A stretch of DNA of 64,000 nucleotides from Agarilytica sp033852165 (GCA_033852165.1 JAWSUZ010000063.1:1-64000), one strand, 5' to 3'; shown: positions 45,292-54,469, counted from the first letter of the stretch. The notes: generated by a model from the letters alone, not told the origin. Program-made: numbers and translations.

Positions 45292-45642
45292 ATGGAATGG
45301 TATTTAAGCGCATTAAAAAAATACGGGCAGTTTTCAGGAAGAGCACGAAGGAAAGAGTATTGGATGTTTTTTCTATTTAACATGATTGTGGCTTGTGTGG
45401 TGCTTGTTATAGATAGCGTGATCGGTACTAACGGGATTCTTTACGCGATATATGTTTTAGCTGTTTTTATTCCGGGGCTGGCGGTATCTGTAAGACGATT
45501 GCATGACACCGATCGTTCTGGCTGGTGGTTTCTAGTGGTGTTTATTCCGCTAATTGGTATTGTTTTTCTTGTTTTTATGTGTCAAGAGGGCGCTCAGGAA
45601 GAAAATGAATTCGGTTCAAATCCAAAACTTGAAGCAGCATAA
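45292..45642 (+). CDS. DUF805 inner-membrane protein
   Basis: This 116-residue protein matches the YhaH/DUF805 family. It has YLSALKKYGQFSGRARRKEYWMFFLFN at the start, three hydrophobic helices, and the signature VRRLHDTDRSGWWFL before the last helix. The function of the family is not established. The AAGGAGAT site precedes ATG 45292. Confidence 0.92.
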   Translation: MEWYLSALKKYGQFSGRARRKEYWMFFLFNMIVACVVLVIDSVIGTNGILYAIYVLAVFIPGLAVSVRRLHDTDRSGWWFLVVFIPLIGIVFLVFMCQEGAQEENEFGSNPKLEAA

Positions 45643-45724
45643 TTGCTAGAGTTTTAACCGATTTTAATATCTTTAATGTAGTTCGATAGGAGCGCCCAGA
45701 ATTTATGGGCGCTTGATCTTCTCC

Positions 45725-45750
45725 GTATAGACTAGTACTCTGGTCTATAC
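45725..45750. promoter_or_regulatory. Palindromic operator of the toxin-antitoxin pair
   Basis: GTATAGAC at 45725-45732 and GTCTATAC at 45743-45750 form a perfect eight-base inverted repeat with a ten-base spacer. It ends 17 bases before the antitoxin start. Phd/YefM-type antitoxins autoregulate by binding such palindromes. The spacer TAGTACTCTG is flanked by promoter-like AT-rich sequence. Confidence 0.7.
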
Positions 45751-45767
45751 TGTTTTGGAGGTGATTT

Positions 45768-46007
45768 ATGTTCGAAGAAATTGGTTCGTACGATGCGAAA
45801 ACAAAATTACCGGAGATACTCCGGCGTGTAGAGTCGGGCGAGACGTTCACGATAACCAATAGGGGCAAGCCCATTGCTGATTTGGTGCCAAGCCATACTG
45901 GCAGTAAAGTAAAGACTCGCGCTGCTATAGATAATATTCTAAAAGCACAAAAACATCAGACCTCAGACGAGGTTTTGGGAGACTATAGAAACGAAGGCCG
46001 TAAATGA
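45768..46007 (+). CDS. Phd/YefM-family antitoxin
   Basis: This 79-residue protein has the Phd fold N terminus FEEIGSYDAKTKLPEILRRVESGETFTITNRGKPIADLVP, which dimerises and binds DNA. A disordered C terminus (QKHQTSDEVLGDYRNEGRK) would wrap the toxin. A strong GGAGGTGA site lies at 45757-45764. Its stop overlaps the toxin start by four bases (ATGA), so the two are translationally coupled. Confidence 0.92.
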   Translation: MFEEIGSYDAKTKLPEILRRVESGETFTITNRGKPIADLVPSHTGSKVKTRAAIDNILKAQKHQTSDEVLGDYRNEGRK

Positions 46008-46432
46008 CGGGCTTTGTGTTAGATAACTCAGTCGCTATGAGGTGGTTACTGGTCAGCAATAAAGCTGTGGATCAGCGTTATGCCGAGAAGGTACTACTCA
46101 GCCTAGAAAATGTTGAAACGCTTGTTCCCAACTTGTGGCATTTGGAGGCTTCGAATGTGTTGCTGTCGGCAGAAAAAGCCGGTGAGCTAGAGGTGGGGGA
46201 GGTGGAACGTTTTATTTCTCAGCTCGATAACCTGCCCATTTACGTCGATCCATTAACGTATCACTATTCTCTAGGTCGGACTCGGACTTTAGCGAAAGCT
46301 TATAAGTTATCAACGTATGATGCTGCCTATTTGGAGTTGGCTGTACGAGAGGGAGTTGCTCTAGCCTCTTTAGATAAGCAATTACTTAAAGCGGCAGCTA
46401 AGATCGGCGTGCCCATTTACCTAAAAGCATAA
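46004..46432 (+). CDS. VapC-type PIN-domain toxin
   Basis: This 142-residue PIN-domain protein has FVLDNSVAMRWLL with the first acidic residue, LWHLEASNVLL, and LSTYDAAYLELAVREGVALASLDKQLLKAA, which contains the later metal-binding aspartates. VapC toxins are magnesium-dependent ribonucleases that cut tRNA or rRNA. The set of acidic residues looks complete. It is paired with the Phd-like antitoxin, a common hybrid arrangement. Confidence 0.92.
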   Translation: MTGFVLDNSVAMRWLLVSNKAVDQRYAEKVLLSLENVETLVPNLWHLEASNVLLSAEKAGELEVGEVERFISQLDNLPIYVDPLTYHYSLGRTRTLAKAYKLSTYDAAYLELAVREGVALASLDKQLLKAAAKIGVPIYLKA

Positions 46433-46457
46433 GTTAGAATCTGACTCTATTGATCCC

Positions 46458-46832
46458 ATGAGCATAACCTCAGAAGTTGCGTTACGTTTTTTTTGCCAAA
46501 TTCTTCGTAAGGAGGAAACTGCAATTCAGCGAGTTTTGGAGCGTTCATCCGTTCCGTCCCCTTCCTCGCAACCTAACCTTCCCCCTGCATCAACAAACAC
46601 CCACCAAATCAAGTTCATAGATGATGGTTTGGTGTTCACCCTTCAAGCCTTATACGAGCTTTTACATACCGAAGATCAAGGCAGTTATGAGCAATTCCGC
46701 TCGATGTTATATGCCAGCAATCTAAACGAAGAGCTGGGCAAAATCGGCTACACTGTCTCTATGTACGAATCGACCGGTAAGGTCGACACAACTTGGTATC
46801 AGCTGGCCGAAATTGTGGCTTCAGGTGAATAG
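46458..46832 (+). CDS. Conserved-looking hypothetical protein
   Basis: This 124-residue protein starts 25 bases after the toxin stop. It has a helical N terminus (EVALRFFCQILRKEETAIQRVLER), a Pro/Ser-rich linker (about 33-50) and a mixed C-terminal part (LVFTLQALYELLHTEDQGSYEQFRSMLYASNLNEELGKIGYTV). I do not recognise the family. It may share the toxin-antitoxin transcript. It has no signal peptide or membrane segment. Confidence 0.6.
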   Translation: MSITSEVALRFFCQILRKEETAIQRVLERSSVPSPSSQPNLPPASTNTHQIKFIDDGLVFTLQALYELLHTEDQGSYEQFRSMLYASNLNEELGKIGYTVSMYESTGKVDTTWYQLAEIVASGE

Positions 46833-46944
46833 CTAGACACCTAAAATCTGCCAAGGGCTGAGTCTTCAAGTTCCATAGAATGGCCATTACTGATAAGATT
46901 GCGCGAATTGTAGGTGCCGGCTCTGGTCGTATTGAACAACTGTT

Positions 46945-47145
46945 GAATGTATAGTTGATGTTGATCACCATAAAGAGCGGGATAATCGGGAAGTATGGCA
47001 AAGCATTTATTTGTTACAGCTAATAAGTGCTCGACCCCATCGCTGCCCCCGCATCGGTACTAGAGCGTTTGCTTAAGCCACTGGAGATTCTGGGAAGGCG
47101 CAAACCGTGGCTTTTCGCCCTCTAGAGAGCCCGAATACCGGCCTA
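46945..47145 (+). ncRNA. Cobalamin (AdoCbl) riboswitch
   Basis: The B12-box region CGCTGCCCCCGCATCGGTA (47041-47059) is followed by GCCACTGG (47077-47084), GGGAAGGCGC (47092-47101) and GAGCCCGAATACCGGCC (47126-47142). This is the conserved order of the cobalamin aptamer. The upstream half (GGGATAATCGGGAAGTATGG) is less certain, so the 5' limit is approximate. It lies about 45 bases ahead of cbtB and should repress the cobalt-uptake and cobalamin genes when the cofactor is plentiful. Confidence 0.88.
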
Positions 47146-47188
47146 TTTTACTGTTAACGAATGCACGGTGGGTGCAAAAGGATCATAC

Positions 47189-47404
47189 ATGTCTATTCAT
47201 ATTTCTTCTGGTCAAGAAGCTTCAGTTCAACCTTCTGCAAGCGCTCAGACTCAAGCAAAGCCTGTAATCTCTGTTCTTGCTCAGAATGCTGCGGCTCTCA
47301 TTTTTGGGGCGATTGTATTGTTCGCAGTAGGTTTTCTGCCGATGGGTGTTGCACACAATGCCGCTCATGACACGCGCCATGCATTGGCTTTTCCTTGCCA
47401 CTAA
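47189..47404 (+). CDS. cbtB: Cobalt transporter subunit CbtB
   Basis: This 71-residue protein has one membrane helix (AALIFGAIVLFAVGFLPMGVA) and the diagnostic C-terminal histidine block HNAAHDTRHALAFPCH. CbtB and CbtA are predicted to form a B12-regulated cobalt importer. The start is ATG 47189, with AAAAGG upstream. GTG 47168 would add only seven residues. It lies directly behind the cobalamin riboswitch. Confidence 0.92.
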   Translation: MSIHISSGQEASVQPSASAQTQAKPVISVLAQNAAALIFGAIVLFAVGFLPMGVAHNAAHDTRHALAFPCH

Positions 47405-47617
47405 AGATCCTAAGCGATTGTTAGATTAGGCGATCAATGGAGGCCGACTCGATGGATCTCCATCTGGGTATAGGCTTTTATGGTTATCTCTTTTGATTTC
47501 AATCGAGCCTGACCCTATTGATCAGAGCGATTTGCTTGCTAGTTACTCAGTACAATAGGCCTGGACCGATAAGAGGTTTGGGCTTTTTCTGTTTTGGCAG
47601 TTCTAAAATTGGAGTGA

Positions 47618-48460
47618 ATGATGGTATTCCGTCGGATTATCTATAACGCCTTGTTTGTAGGCCTTTTGGCTGGGCTTTTGTTAAGTGCCGTTCAAATATT
47701 GACGGTTAACCCAATTATCTTTGAAGCTGAGGCCTTTGAAATTGTAGAGCCTGAGGAGCGTCCAGCGGTAATAGACGAGGTCGCAGTGCTTTCCAGTGTA
47801 GGGGAAGACTCCCATGATCACGGGGCTCACGATCACGGGGCTCACGATCACGGGGCTCACGATCATGGAGCCCATGAGCATTCAGATGAAGAATGGGCGC
47901 CTGAAGATGGAAGTGAAAGAACCTTTTATACCGTCATCGCGAATATTTCAGCGGGTATCGGATTTTCAGCCATCTTATTGGCCTTAATGTCCCAACTGCA
48001 AAGCGTTGGTGTGGCACGGCTGAATATTGTTAAAGGTGTTGTATGGGGTGTGGCCGGTTTCTTGGCGTTTTTTGTGGCCCCTGGTATTGGATTACCTCCA
48101 GAAATTCCGGGCGTAAATGCCGCTCCGGTTGAGCATCGTCAATTATGGTGGGTACTAGCAGTAGCGTGTGTTGGCATTGGTATTTTAGTCATTGCTTACG
48201 CGCCCTTGAAGCTAAAAGCCGCTGGTATCATCGCAATTGCCATTCCTTATGTAGTTTATATTCCACATCAGAGCGGGCCAGCATTTAGTCACCCAGACCC
48301 TGCAGCGGTGGAAACACTTACGGCGCTGCATCAAAAATTTATTCTGGCCAGCGGAGCAAGCAATCTGATCTTTTGGTTGGCCCTAGGGGTTATCTCGGCT
48401 TGGGTTCTTAATCGTTGGGTCTTAAAAGGGTTAGAGGCGGATGCCAATACAAGCGTCTAG
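47618..48460 (+). CDS. cbtA: Cobalt transporter subunit CbtA
   Basis: This 280-residue protein has about five membrane helices. The N terminus MVFRRIIYNALFVGLLAGLLLSAVQ and segments GVAGFLAFFVAPGIGLPPEIPG and VYIPHQSGPAFSHP are typical of CbtA. Between helices 1 and 2 lies a periplasmic metal-binding loop with four HDHGA units and HEH. It is the membrane core of the predicted cobalt importer. Its end overlaps the start of the chelatase-like gene by 20 bases. Confidence 0.92.
   Translation: MMVFRRIIYNALFVGLLAGLLLSAVQILTVNPIIFEAEAFEIVEPEERPAVIDEVAVLSSVGEDSHDHGAHDHGAHDHGAHDHGAHEHSDEEWAPEDGSERTFYTVIANISAGIGFSAILLALMSQLQSVGVARLNIVKGVVWGVAGFLAFFVAPGIGLPPEIPGVNAAPVEHRQLWWVLAVACVGIGILVIAYAPLKLKAAGIIAIAIPYVVYIPHQSGPAFSHPDPAAVETLTALHQKFILASGASNLIFWLALGVISAWVLNRWVLKGLEADANTSV
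47813..47872 (+). repeat. Four 15-bp repeats encoding HDHGA in cbtA
   Basis: Four tandem 15-base units, the first three nearly identical (CACGATCACGGGGCT) and the last diverged, encode HDHGA x 4. Change in copy number would alter the length of the histidine metal-binding loop without a frameshift. Confidence 0.95.
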
Positions 48461-50168
48461 GTTTCCTTTTACCGCCGTAGCGGGGCAGGAGTCGTTTAAG
48501 CTTGCTTTGATTCTTTCGGTAATCGATCCGACCATCGGCGGGGTGCTCATCAGTGGCCCCCGTGGTTCTGCTAAATCAACATTGGCGCGGGGTTTAGCCG
48601 ATGTTATGCCCGTTGCAGTTGGGCGTGATAACACCTTTGTTACCTTGCCTCTTGGTGCGACAGAAGAAATGTTGGTGGGCACATTGAACCTCCAGCAAAT
48701 ATTAGATGAGCAAAAGGTAGAGTTTCAGTCAGGCTTGTTAGCCCGTGCTGATGGCGGAGTACTGTATGTCGATGAAGTAAATTTACTGCAAGATCACTTG
48801 GTCGATTTACTGCTCGATGTATCGGCCAGCGGTGTGAACGTTGTTGAGCGTGATGGTATTAGTCACAGCCATCGTGCTCAATTTGCTTTGTTGGGCACCA
48901 TGAACCCAGATGAGGGGGAGTTGCGACCTCAGCTGCTGGATCGATTTGGCCTTGCCGTTACGCTCAGTAATCAATTTACGATTGAAGAGCGTGTCGAAAT
49001 CGTACAGTTGCGTGAGGGTTTCGATCAAAATCCTAAAGCCTTTTATGCGGAATATCGTGATAAGCAAAATGCCTTAACCCGCAATATTTTGTTTGCCAGA
49101 GAAAAAATAGACGATATATATTGTAGTAATGAATTGCGCACGCTTATTGCGGAGCGTTGTGACCAGGCAAATGTGGATGGTCTACGCGCTGATATTGTTT
49201 GGTTTAAGGCGGCAGTGGCCCATGCCGCGTGGAAAAAACGCAGCGCGGTAACAGAAGACGATATTTGGGCGGTTGAAAACTTGGTGCTATTGCACCGACG
49301 ACAATCCCAATCGCCTCATTCCCAGCCCCCGCAAGGCCCGAAACATCCACCGGAGGAAAAACCATTTTCACGACCTCCGGAAAAAAGCGAATCTGCGGAT
49401 AAGAACAATCGTGCAGAAGAGGGTGGCGAGACAGGAGATTGGGGAAGCATGGACTCGACGAGCCAAAAAACGGCAGAATCCATAGCCGGTTACAAGGTGA
49501 ATGATTATACTGCCCCTAAACAAGTGGGTGTTCAGCGAATAACATCAACGAGTTCAAAAAAATACGGGCCGCAAACCGGTCTAGGTCGCTTGTCTGGCAA
49601 AGCTTCAACCTCAGTCAATTGGTTTAGTACTCTAGTGAGTAATTTTGCCAAGTGGCCACCCAAACACTTACGTTATAAAAAATCCAAATCTGGCGAAGCT
49701 GTTTTACACATTGTGTTATTGGACACTTCCGCTTCCACTTTGCAAAACCAATTGTTTGCCAATGCGAAAGCCGCGATTCTCAGTATTGCCGATCAAGCCT
49801 ATTTAGCGAGAGAGCAATTAACCGTGCTGGGTTTTGGCAATGATAAAGTTGAAACGCTTCTGACAAAAAAACGCGCGCCCAAAGCATTGCGCGATTTTTT
49901 AGATAATATTCCTGCAGCCGGAGGAACACCGCTCAGAAAGGTTTTATTGCAGACTGTGGATTATCAGAAGCAACAACTTCGACAAACCCCGAAGCTGCAA
50001 ATGCGTACCTACTTAATCACCGATGGCCGTACCACTCAACAGTTTTCCGATATTACGCTGTTAGGTGAGGTGGTAGTGATCGATATAGAGCAGACCCAAG
50101 TTAAACGCGGAAAAGCGCGTCAAATTGCCGAATCATTATCAGCAAATTACTTTCCATTGTTGGCTTAG
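48441..50168 (+). CDS. ChlI/ChlD-like chelatase ATPase subunit (AAA + VWA)
   Basis: This 575-residue protein joins a ChlI-type AAA domain (about 1-280: ISGPRGSAKSTLARGLADV Walker A, GVLYVDEVNLLQDHLVDLLLDV Walker B, LLGTMNPDEGELRPQLLDRFGLAV). A Pro/Ser/Lys-rich linker (about 290-360) precedes a VWA domain (about 395-575) with MIDAS DTSAS and GGTPL. This is the small fused subunit that powers CobN-type cobaltochelatase in many proteobacteria. CobN itself is not in the window. It overlaps cbtA by 20 bases. Confidence 0.87.
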   Translation: MPIQASRFPFTAVAGQESFKLALILSVIDPTIGGVLISGPRGSAKSTLARGLADVMPVAVGRDNTFVTLPLGATEEMLVGTLNLQQILDEQKVEFQSGLLARADGGVLYVDEVNLLQDHLVDLLLDVSASGVNVVERDGISHSHRAQFALLGTMNPDEGELRPQLLDRFGLAVTLSNQFTIEERVEIVQLREGFDQNPKAFYAEYRDKQNALTRNILFAREKIDDIYCSNELRTLIAERCDQANVDGLRADIVWFKAAVAHAAWKKRSAVTEDDIWAVENLVLLHRRQSQSPHSQPPQGPKHPPEEKPFSRPPEKSESADKNNRAEEGGETGDWGSMDSTSQKTAESIAGYKVNDYTAPKQVGVQRITSTSSKKYGPQTGLGRLSGKASTSVNWFSTLVSNFAKWPPKHLRYKKSKSGEAVLHIVLLDTSASTLQNQLFANAKAAILSIADQAYLAREQLTVLGFGNDKVETLLTKKRAPKALRDFLDNIPAAGGTPLRKVLLQTVDYQKQQLRQTPKLQMRTYLITDGRTTQQFSDITLLGEVVVIDIEQTQVKRGKARQIAESLSANYFPLLA

Positions 50169-50244
50169 TTGTCTGTTTGCCAATGCAGGCAATACACGAA
50201 ATATAAAAAGCCCTGTGCAGACTTATTTTAAGTGAAAAAATGAA

Positions 50245-50847
50245 ATGACAGAAACATCCGATCAACGCCACCAGACTAGAATGGCGAATAGAAAAGCTGT
50301 GATGGACGCGAAAATTGCGAAAGCCACTGAAGAGCGCGGCGTCCTAATTCTATTGAAGGGTAACGGAAAAGGTAAAAGCAGTTCTGCATTTGGCACGATG
50401 GCCCGTTCGGCAGGCCACGGGAAAAAGTGTGCGGTTATCCAGTTTATCAAAGGCCGTATGGAAACGGGCGAGTACAAATTTTTTAAAGACCATGAGTTGA
50501 TCGATTGGTATGTGATGGGTCATGGTTTTACTTGGGAAACCCAAGACAAACAAAAAGACATTGCCGCCGCGCAAAAAGCTTGGGCCTTAGCGGAAGAATT
50601 ATTACAAGATGAAAGTATCGACATGCTGGTTTTTGATGAGCTGGCCTACATGTTCAAATATGGTTATCTCGATGTAGAACCAGTGGTTGCGGCGCTGGAA
50701 CGGCGCCCCAAAGATCAAAATGTAATTATTACGGGTAGAACAATGGCTCTGCCTTTACAAGATATCGCCGATACTATTTCAGTGGTTCAAGATGAACGCC
50801 ACGCCTTTCGTTTGGGCGTAAAAGCCCAAAAGGGTATTGAATACTAA
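50245..50847 (+). CDS. cobO: Cob(I)yrinic acid a,c-diamide adenosyltransferase
   Basis: This 200-residue protein of the CobA/CobO/BtuR family has the P-loop GNGKGKSSSAFGTMARSAGHG near residue 35. It has VIQFIKGRMETGEYKFF, LVFDELAYMFKYGYL and VIITGRTM. It transfers the adenosyl group from ATP to Co(I) corrinoids. Its stop shares a base with the cobB start (TAATG), so the two are translationally coupled. Confidence 0.94.
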   Translation: MTETSDQRHQTRMANRKAVMDAKIAKATEERGVLILLKGNGKGKSSSAFGTMARSAGHGKKCAVIQFIKGRMETGEYKFFKDHELIDWYVMGHGFTWETQDKQKDIAAAQKAWALAEELLQDESIDMLVFDELAYMFKYGYLDVEPVVAALERRPKDQNVIITGRTMALPLQDIADTISVVQDERHAFRLGVKAQKGIEY

Positions 50848-52256
50848 TGCCTGATTCATTCGAGCCTCAAGCGGTATTGTGCCCAGCGTTATTTATTGCT
50901 GCACCGGCTTCAGGTCAGGGGAAAACCACGGTTACAGCTGCATTAGCTCGCCTTTTAAAACGGCAAGGCAAAAAAGTTCGCGTGTTTAAAACCGGCCCCG
51001 ATTATTTAGACCCCCAAATTCTAGAACAAGCTTCTGGCGAGCCGGTAGAGCAATTGGATATGTGGATGGCGGGGGAGTCGTATTGTCAGCAAAAATTATT
51101 TGAAGCGGCGCAAGTCGCAGATTTAATTTTAATTGAAGGAGCAATGGGGTTATTTGATGGTGAGCCATCGAGTGCCGACTTGGCTGCTCGCTTTAATATT
51201 CCATTAGCCATTGTGATGGATGTAAAAGGCATGGCGCAAACCGCAGCAGCGATTGCTTCGGGCTTGGTGAATTTCCGCGATGATGTAAGGTTTGCGGGTT
51301 TAATCGCTAACAACTGTGGTTCCGATCGGCACCGTGAATTAATTGAGGACGCGTTACCGAGTGACTTGCCGTTGTTGGCGCATTTAAAACGTTCTGAAGA
51401 AGTGGCTTTACCTGAAAGACATTTGGGCTTGGTGCAAGCCTCTGAGGTTGAGGCTGAATTGGAGCTGCGTTTTGAGGCCGGAGCGGACTGGTTGGAAGAG
51501 GCGGGGCTTACAGATTTTATTGATAAAATAGACACTGTGAAGTTTCAATCGGTTGATCTTCCTCCGGTTGAAGCGGTGTTGAGCGGACTTGCCGTTGGAG
51601 TCGCAAAAGATCAGGCTTTTAGCTTTATCTACGATTCGAATGTTCGTTTGTTAAAATCACTGGGAGCGGAGGTTCACTATTTCTCCCCGCTGCGTGATGA
51701 GACCTTACCTGAGGTTGATGCGCTTTGGTTTCCTGGTGGTTACCCAGAATTACATGCAAAAGCCTTATCTGAAAATCACAAAATCATTAAACACATTAAG
51801 GCCTTCTTTGAATCCGATAAACCAGTGCTGGCTGAGTGTGGGGGGTTTTTATATTGCCTGCAAACGTTAACGGATTTAGACGAAAATGAATATCCTATGG
51901 CGGGTTTGCTAGCCGGGCATGGTGCAATGCGCGGTAAGCGTGGTTGCCAAGGTATGCAGACGGCGGCATTACCAGAAGGTGAAATCCGCGCACATGCGCA
52001 TCACCGTTCTCGAAGTTCTGGTACGCCAGAGCCAGTAACGCACGGCATTCGCCAGCGTCATCCTGCGCCGGGTGAGGCGATTTACCGCGAGCGAAATTTA
52101 ACGGCTTCGTATCTACATTTATTTTTCCCTTCGAATCCAAATGCGATTGCGGCAATTTTTAATCCTTCTGTTTTGAAGTCGGGGAATCAGAATGGGGATG
52201 AAAAATCTAGTGACAATAAAAATGCGCCATCGAATAAGAAGGTGGGCGAATGTTAG
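50847..52256 (+). CDS. cobB: Cobyrinic acid a,c-diamide synthase (CobB/CbiA)
   Basis: This 469-residue protein has an N-terminal dethiobiotin-synthase-like ATPase domain (APASGQGKTTVTAALARLL, KTGPDYLDPQIL, EGAMGLFDG). The C-terminal glutamine amidotransferase domain has its nucleophile in VLAECGGFLYCL. It amidates cobyrinate side chains a and c. The last 30 residues are Asn/Lys/Ser-rich and not conserved. Its end overlaps the transporter start by seven bases. Confidence 0.94.
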   Translation: MPDSFEPQAVLCPALFIAAPASGQGKTTVTAALARLLKRQGKKVRVFKTGPDYLDPQILEQASGEPVEQLDMWMAGESYCQQKLFEAAQVADLILIEGAMGLFDGEPSSADLAARFNIPLAIVMDVKGMAQTAAAIASGLVNFRDDVRFAGLIANNCGSDRHRELIEDALPSDLPLLAHLKRSEEVALPERHLGLVQASEVEAELELRFEAGADWLEEAGLTDFIDKIDTVKFQSVDLPPVEAVLSGLAVGVAKDQAFSFIYDSNVRLLKSLGAEVHYFSPLRDETLPEVDALWFPGGYPELHAKALSENHKIIKHIKAFFESDKPVLAECGGFLYCLQTLTDLDENEYPMAGLLAGHGAMRGKRGCQGMQTAALPEGEIRAHAHHRSRSSGTPEPVTHGIRQRHPAPGEAIYRERNLTASYLHLFFPSNPNAIAAIFNPSVLKSGNQNGDEKSSDNKNAPSNKKVGEC

Positions 52257-52975
52257 CGAGTTCGCTTTCGATTATTGCTGTAGGTTTTGGTTTGGGCTTG
52301 ATGCACGCTTTGGATGCTGATCATGTGATGGCGGTGTCGTCGTTGAGTAATAATAAGCCAGGTTTTTTGCGGACATTACGGTTTTGTTTAAACTGGGCTG
52401 TCGGTCATGCGGGTGTCTTGCTGTTGAGCGGCGCTTTGTTATTTGGCTTGGGGTTTCAGTTGCCGGATGTTTTGATTTATGCGGCTGAGGTGTCGGTGGG
52501 TGTTTTGTTGGTGGCGTTGGGTTTGGTCTGTTTTTGGCAAATTCGACGGCAGCGTTTGAGTTTGGTTGAGCATTCACATGGGTCGTTGGTGCATCGGCAT
52601 TGGCGTATTGTGGGGGATGATGGGCATCAGGTTTTGAGTGAGGCAGATGTGGGAGATACAGGAGGCGCGAGGGGTGAGTCGGGTGTTGGTAATCATGCGC
52701 CAGTGATGGTGGGTGTTTTACATGGCTTGGCGGGTAGTGCTCCGGCTTTGGCTTTGGTGCCGGTGATGGCGCAGGGGCAGTTTTTTGCGGCTTTGTGTTA
52801 TTTGTTGGTGTTTTCGTTGGGTGTGGGTGTGTCGATGTTGTTTTTTGGTTTTGGTTTTGCGGCGGTCCAGCGGAAGTTTCAGGCGAGGTATGTGAGGTTG
52901 TTTCAGTGGCAGCGGCATATTATTGCGAGTTGTTCGATTGTTGTGGGTGGGTTTTGGATTGCTCAGACTTTGTGA
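52250..52975 (+). CDS. Nickel/cobalt transporter (NiCoT/UreH-like)
   Basis: This 241-residue membrane protein has about six helices. The motif HALDADHVMAVSSLSNN is the metal-selective signature of NiCoT/UreH-type carriers. A His-rich cytoplasmic loop (HSHGSLVHRH) and GVLHGLAGSAPALAL follow. Its position inside the cobalamin locus and its overlap with cobB support cobalt transport. The coding strand is very rich in G and T (many TTG, GTG, GCG codons), unlike cobO and cobB. Confidence 0.8.
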   Translation: MLASSLSIIAVGFGLGLMHALDADHVMAVSSLSNNKPGFLRTLRFCLNWAVGHAGVLLLSGALLFGLGFQLPDVLIYAAEVSVGVLLVALGLVCFWQIRRQRLSLVEHSHGSLVHRHWRIVGDDGHQVLSEADVGDTGGARGESGVGNHAPVMVGVLHGLAGSAPALALVPVMAQGQFFAALCYLLVFSLGVGVSMLFFGFGFAAVQRKFQARYVRLFQWQRHIIASCSIVVGGFWIAQTL

Positions 52976-53061
52976 AATATTAACTGGGTCCGACTGACTT
53001 GATCCAAGATATATAAAAATTTAAATTCCTAAGTGCTAGATATATTGGGTGGGGAATGAAA

Positions 53062-53208
53062 GGTTTTTTATCCCCGACATGAATCCGGCATTGATCTCAC
53101 CGACTCGCCGTAAACCCGTCCGTGGGGGCTCGGACGCAGCATCCCTGCTGCATACGGTCTGTGAGATCAATGCCGAATCCATATCTAACATTTTACTGAG
53201 GCATGTAG
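53062..53208 (-). repeat. ANGGAY-loop hairpin element
   Basis: The outer stem GGCATTGATCTCAC (53087-53100) pairs perfectly with GTGAGATCAATGCC (53161-53174). Inside are CCC-GTCCGT-GGG (53115-53126) and GCAGC-ATCCCT-GCTGC (53136-53151). The minus-strand loops are ACGGAC and AGGGAT. It is homologous along its length to the copy at 25222-25413. It lies between the transporter gene and cbiD and so divides the cobalamin locus. Confidence 0.85.
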
Positions 53209-53326
53209 GTCAATAACCAACGAAGAGATCAATGGGGTCAGACTCGATTGATTCTATTAAATAGACCTGTGATTTTTTGAGTCCTAGTCATGGCTCTCCA
53301 GTTTGGCGGATAGTTTGTAAATATAT

Positions 53327-54469
53327 ATGTGGGTTGAAAGCAGTGAAACAGTCACGAAGCTTCGAAGCGGTTTAACAACCGGTTCTTGTGCGACTGCGTG
53401 CTGTGTTGCTGCGTGTCAAACGTTGTTGGCTAATCTTCAATCTGGTGTGGTGAGTATTACTTTACCGAAAGGGAAAACGGTGGAGATGGCCATTAGTGCT
53501 TATGAGTCGGTTCCGGCTGCTTCCAAAATTCTCTCTGAAGGTAAATGTGTTCGCGTTTCTGTGGTTAAAGATGCGGGTGATGATCCTGATGTTACGCACG
53601 GTGCCACGGTGTTTGTGGATTTGATTTTATGTGATGCTGCCGGTGTTTCTTTTTCTGCTGGGGAAGGTGTGGGGACGGTAACGCGTGAGGGTTTGGCTTT
53701 GCCGGTGGGTGAGCCTGCGATTAATGTGGTGCCGCGTCGGATGATGACGCAGCACTTGGAAGATTTAGCTGCTAAGCATAATTACTCTGGTGGTTTTTTG
53801 GTTTCTGTTGGTGTTAAAAACGGCGAGACTATTGCCTTAAAAACCATGAATGGTCGATTGGGTATTGTGGGTGGTTTATCGATTTTAGGGACGACGGGTA
53901 TTGTTCGGCCTTTTTCGTGTTCGGCGTGGATTGCGTCGATTCATCAGGGGATTGATGTGGCGTTTGCGAATGGGGTTGAGCGTATTGCGGCGAGCACGGG
54001 GAATAGTAGTGAGGCGGCGATTAATGCGTTTTATCAGATGGATGAGATGGCGTTGATTGAGATGGGTGATTTTGCGGGTGCGGTATTGAAGCATTTGAAA
54101 AAGAAGCCGATTAAGCAGCTGAGTATTTGTGGCGGTATTGGAAAGATTAGTAAGTTGGCGAATGGACATATGGATTTGAATAGTCGGGTTTCTGCGATTG
54201 ATTTTGAGCACATGGCGAGTGTGGCATCGGAGCTGGGTGGTGATGAGGTTTTGAAACAGAAGATTCTTGCCGCGAATACGAGTGTTGAGGTGTTAAAGAT
54301 TTGTCAGGGTGTTGGGATTGATTTGGCGTTTGCGCTTTGTGAGCAGGCTTTGGTATTTGCGAAGAGTATTGTTCCTGCTGAGGTGTCGGTTGAGGTGAGT
54401 GCGATAGATCGTCAGGGTAATTTTGTTGGCAGTACGAACCCTAAGATTATGTCTGGAAGTGTAAGCTAA
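53327..54469 (+). CDS. cbiD: Cobalt-precorrin-5B C1-methyltransferase CbiD
   Basis: This 380-residue protein matches CbiD. It has LRSGLTTGSCATACCVAA near the N terminus, VVKDAGDDPDVTHGATVFV, GVGTVTREGLALPVGEPAINVVPRRM, GILGTTGIVRPFS and a C-terminal SICGGIGKISKLANG. CbiD methylates C-1 in the anaerobic (early-cobalt) route. Its stop overlaps the cobK start (TAATG). Confidence 0.95.
   Translation: MWVESSETVTKLRSGLTTGSCATACCVAACQTLLANLQSGVVSITLPKGKTVEMAISAYESVPAASKILSEGKCVRVSVVKDAGDDPDVTHGATVFVDLILCDAAGVSFSAGEGVGTVTREGLALPVGEPAINVVPRRMMTQHLEDLAAKHNYSGGFLVSVGVKNGETIALKTMNGRLGIVGGLSILGTTGIVRPFSCSAWIASIHQGIDVAFANGVERIAASTGNSSEAAINAFYQMDEMALIEMGDFAGAVLKHLKKKPIKQLSICGGIGKISKLANGHMDLNSRVSAIDFEHMASVASELGGDEVLKQKILAANTSVEVLKICQGVGIDLAFALCEQALVFAKSIVPAEVSVEVSAIDRQGNFVGSTNPKIMSGSVS

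Noticed and set aside
47434..53259. Short recurring motif similar to GGGGTCAGACTCGATTGAT (about 47434, 53231)
   Set aside because: The copies are short and diverged. They may be eroded REP ends, but two or three loose matches are not enough to define an element.
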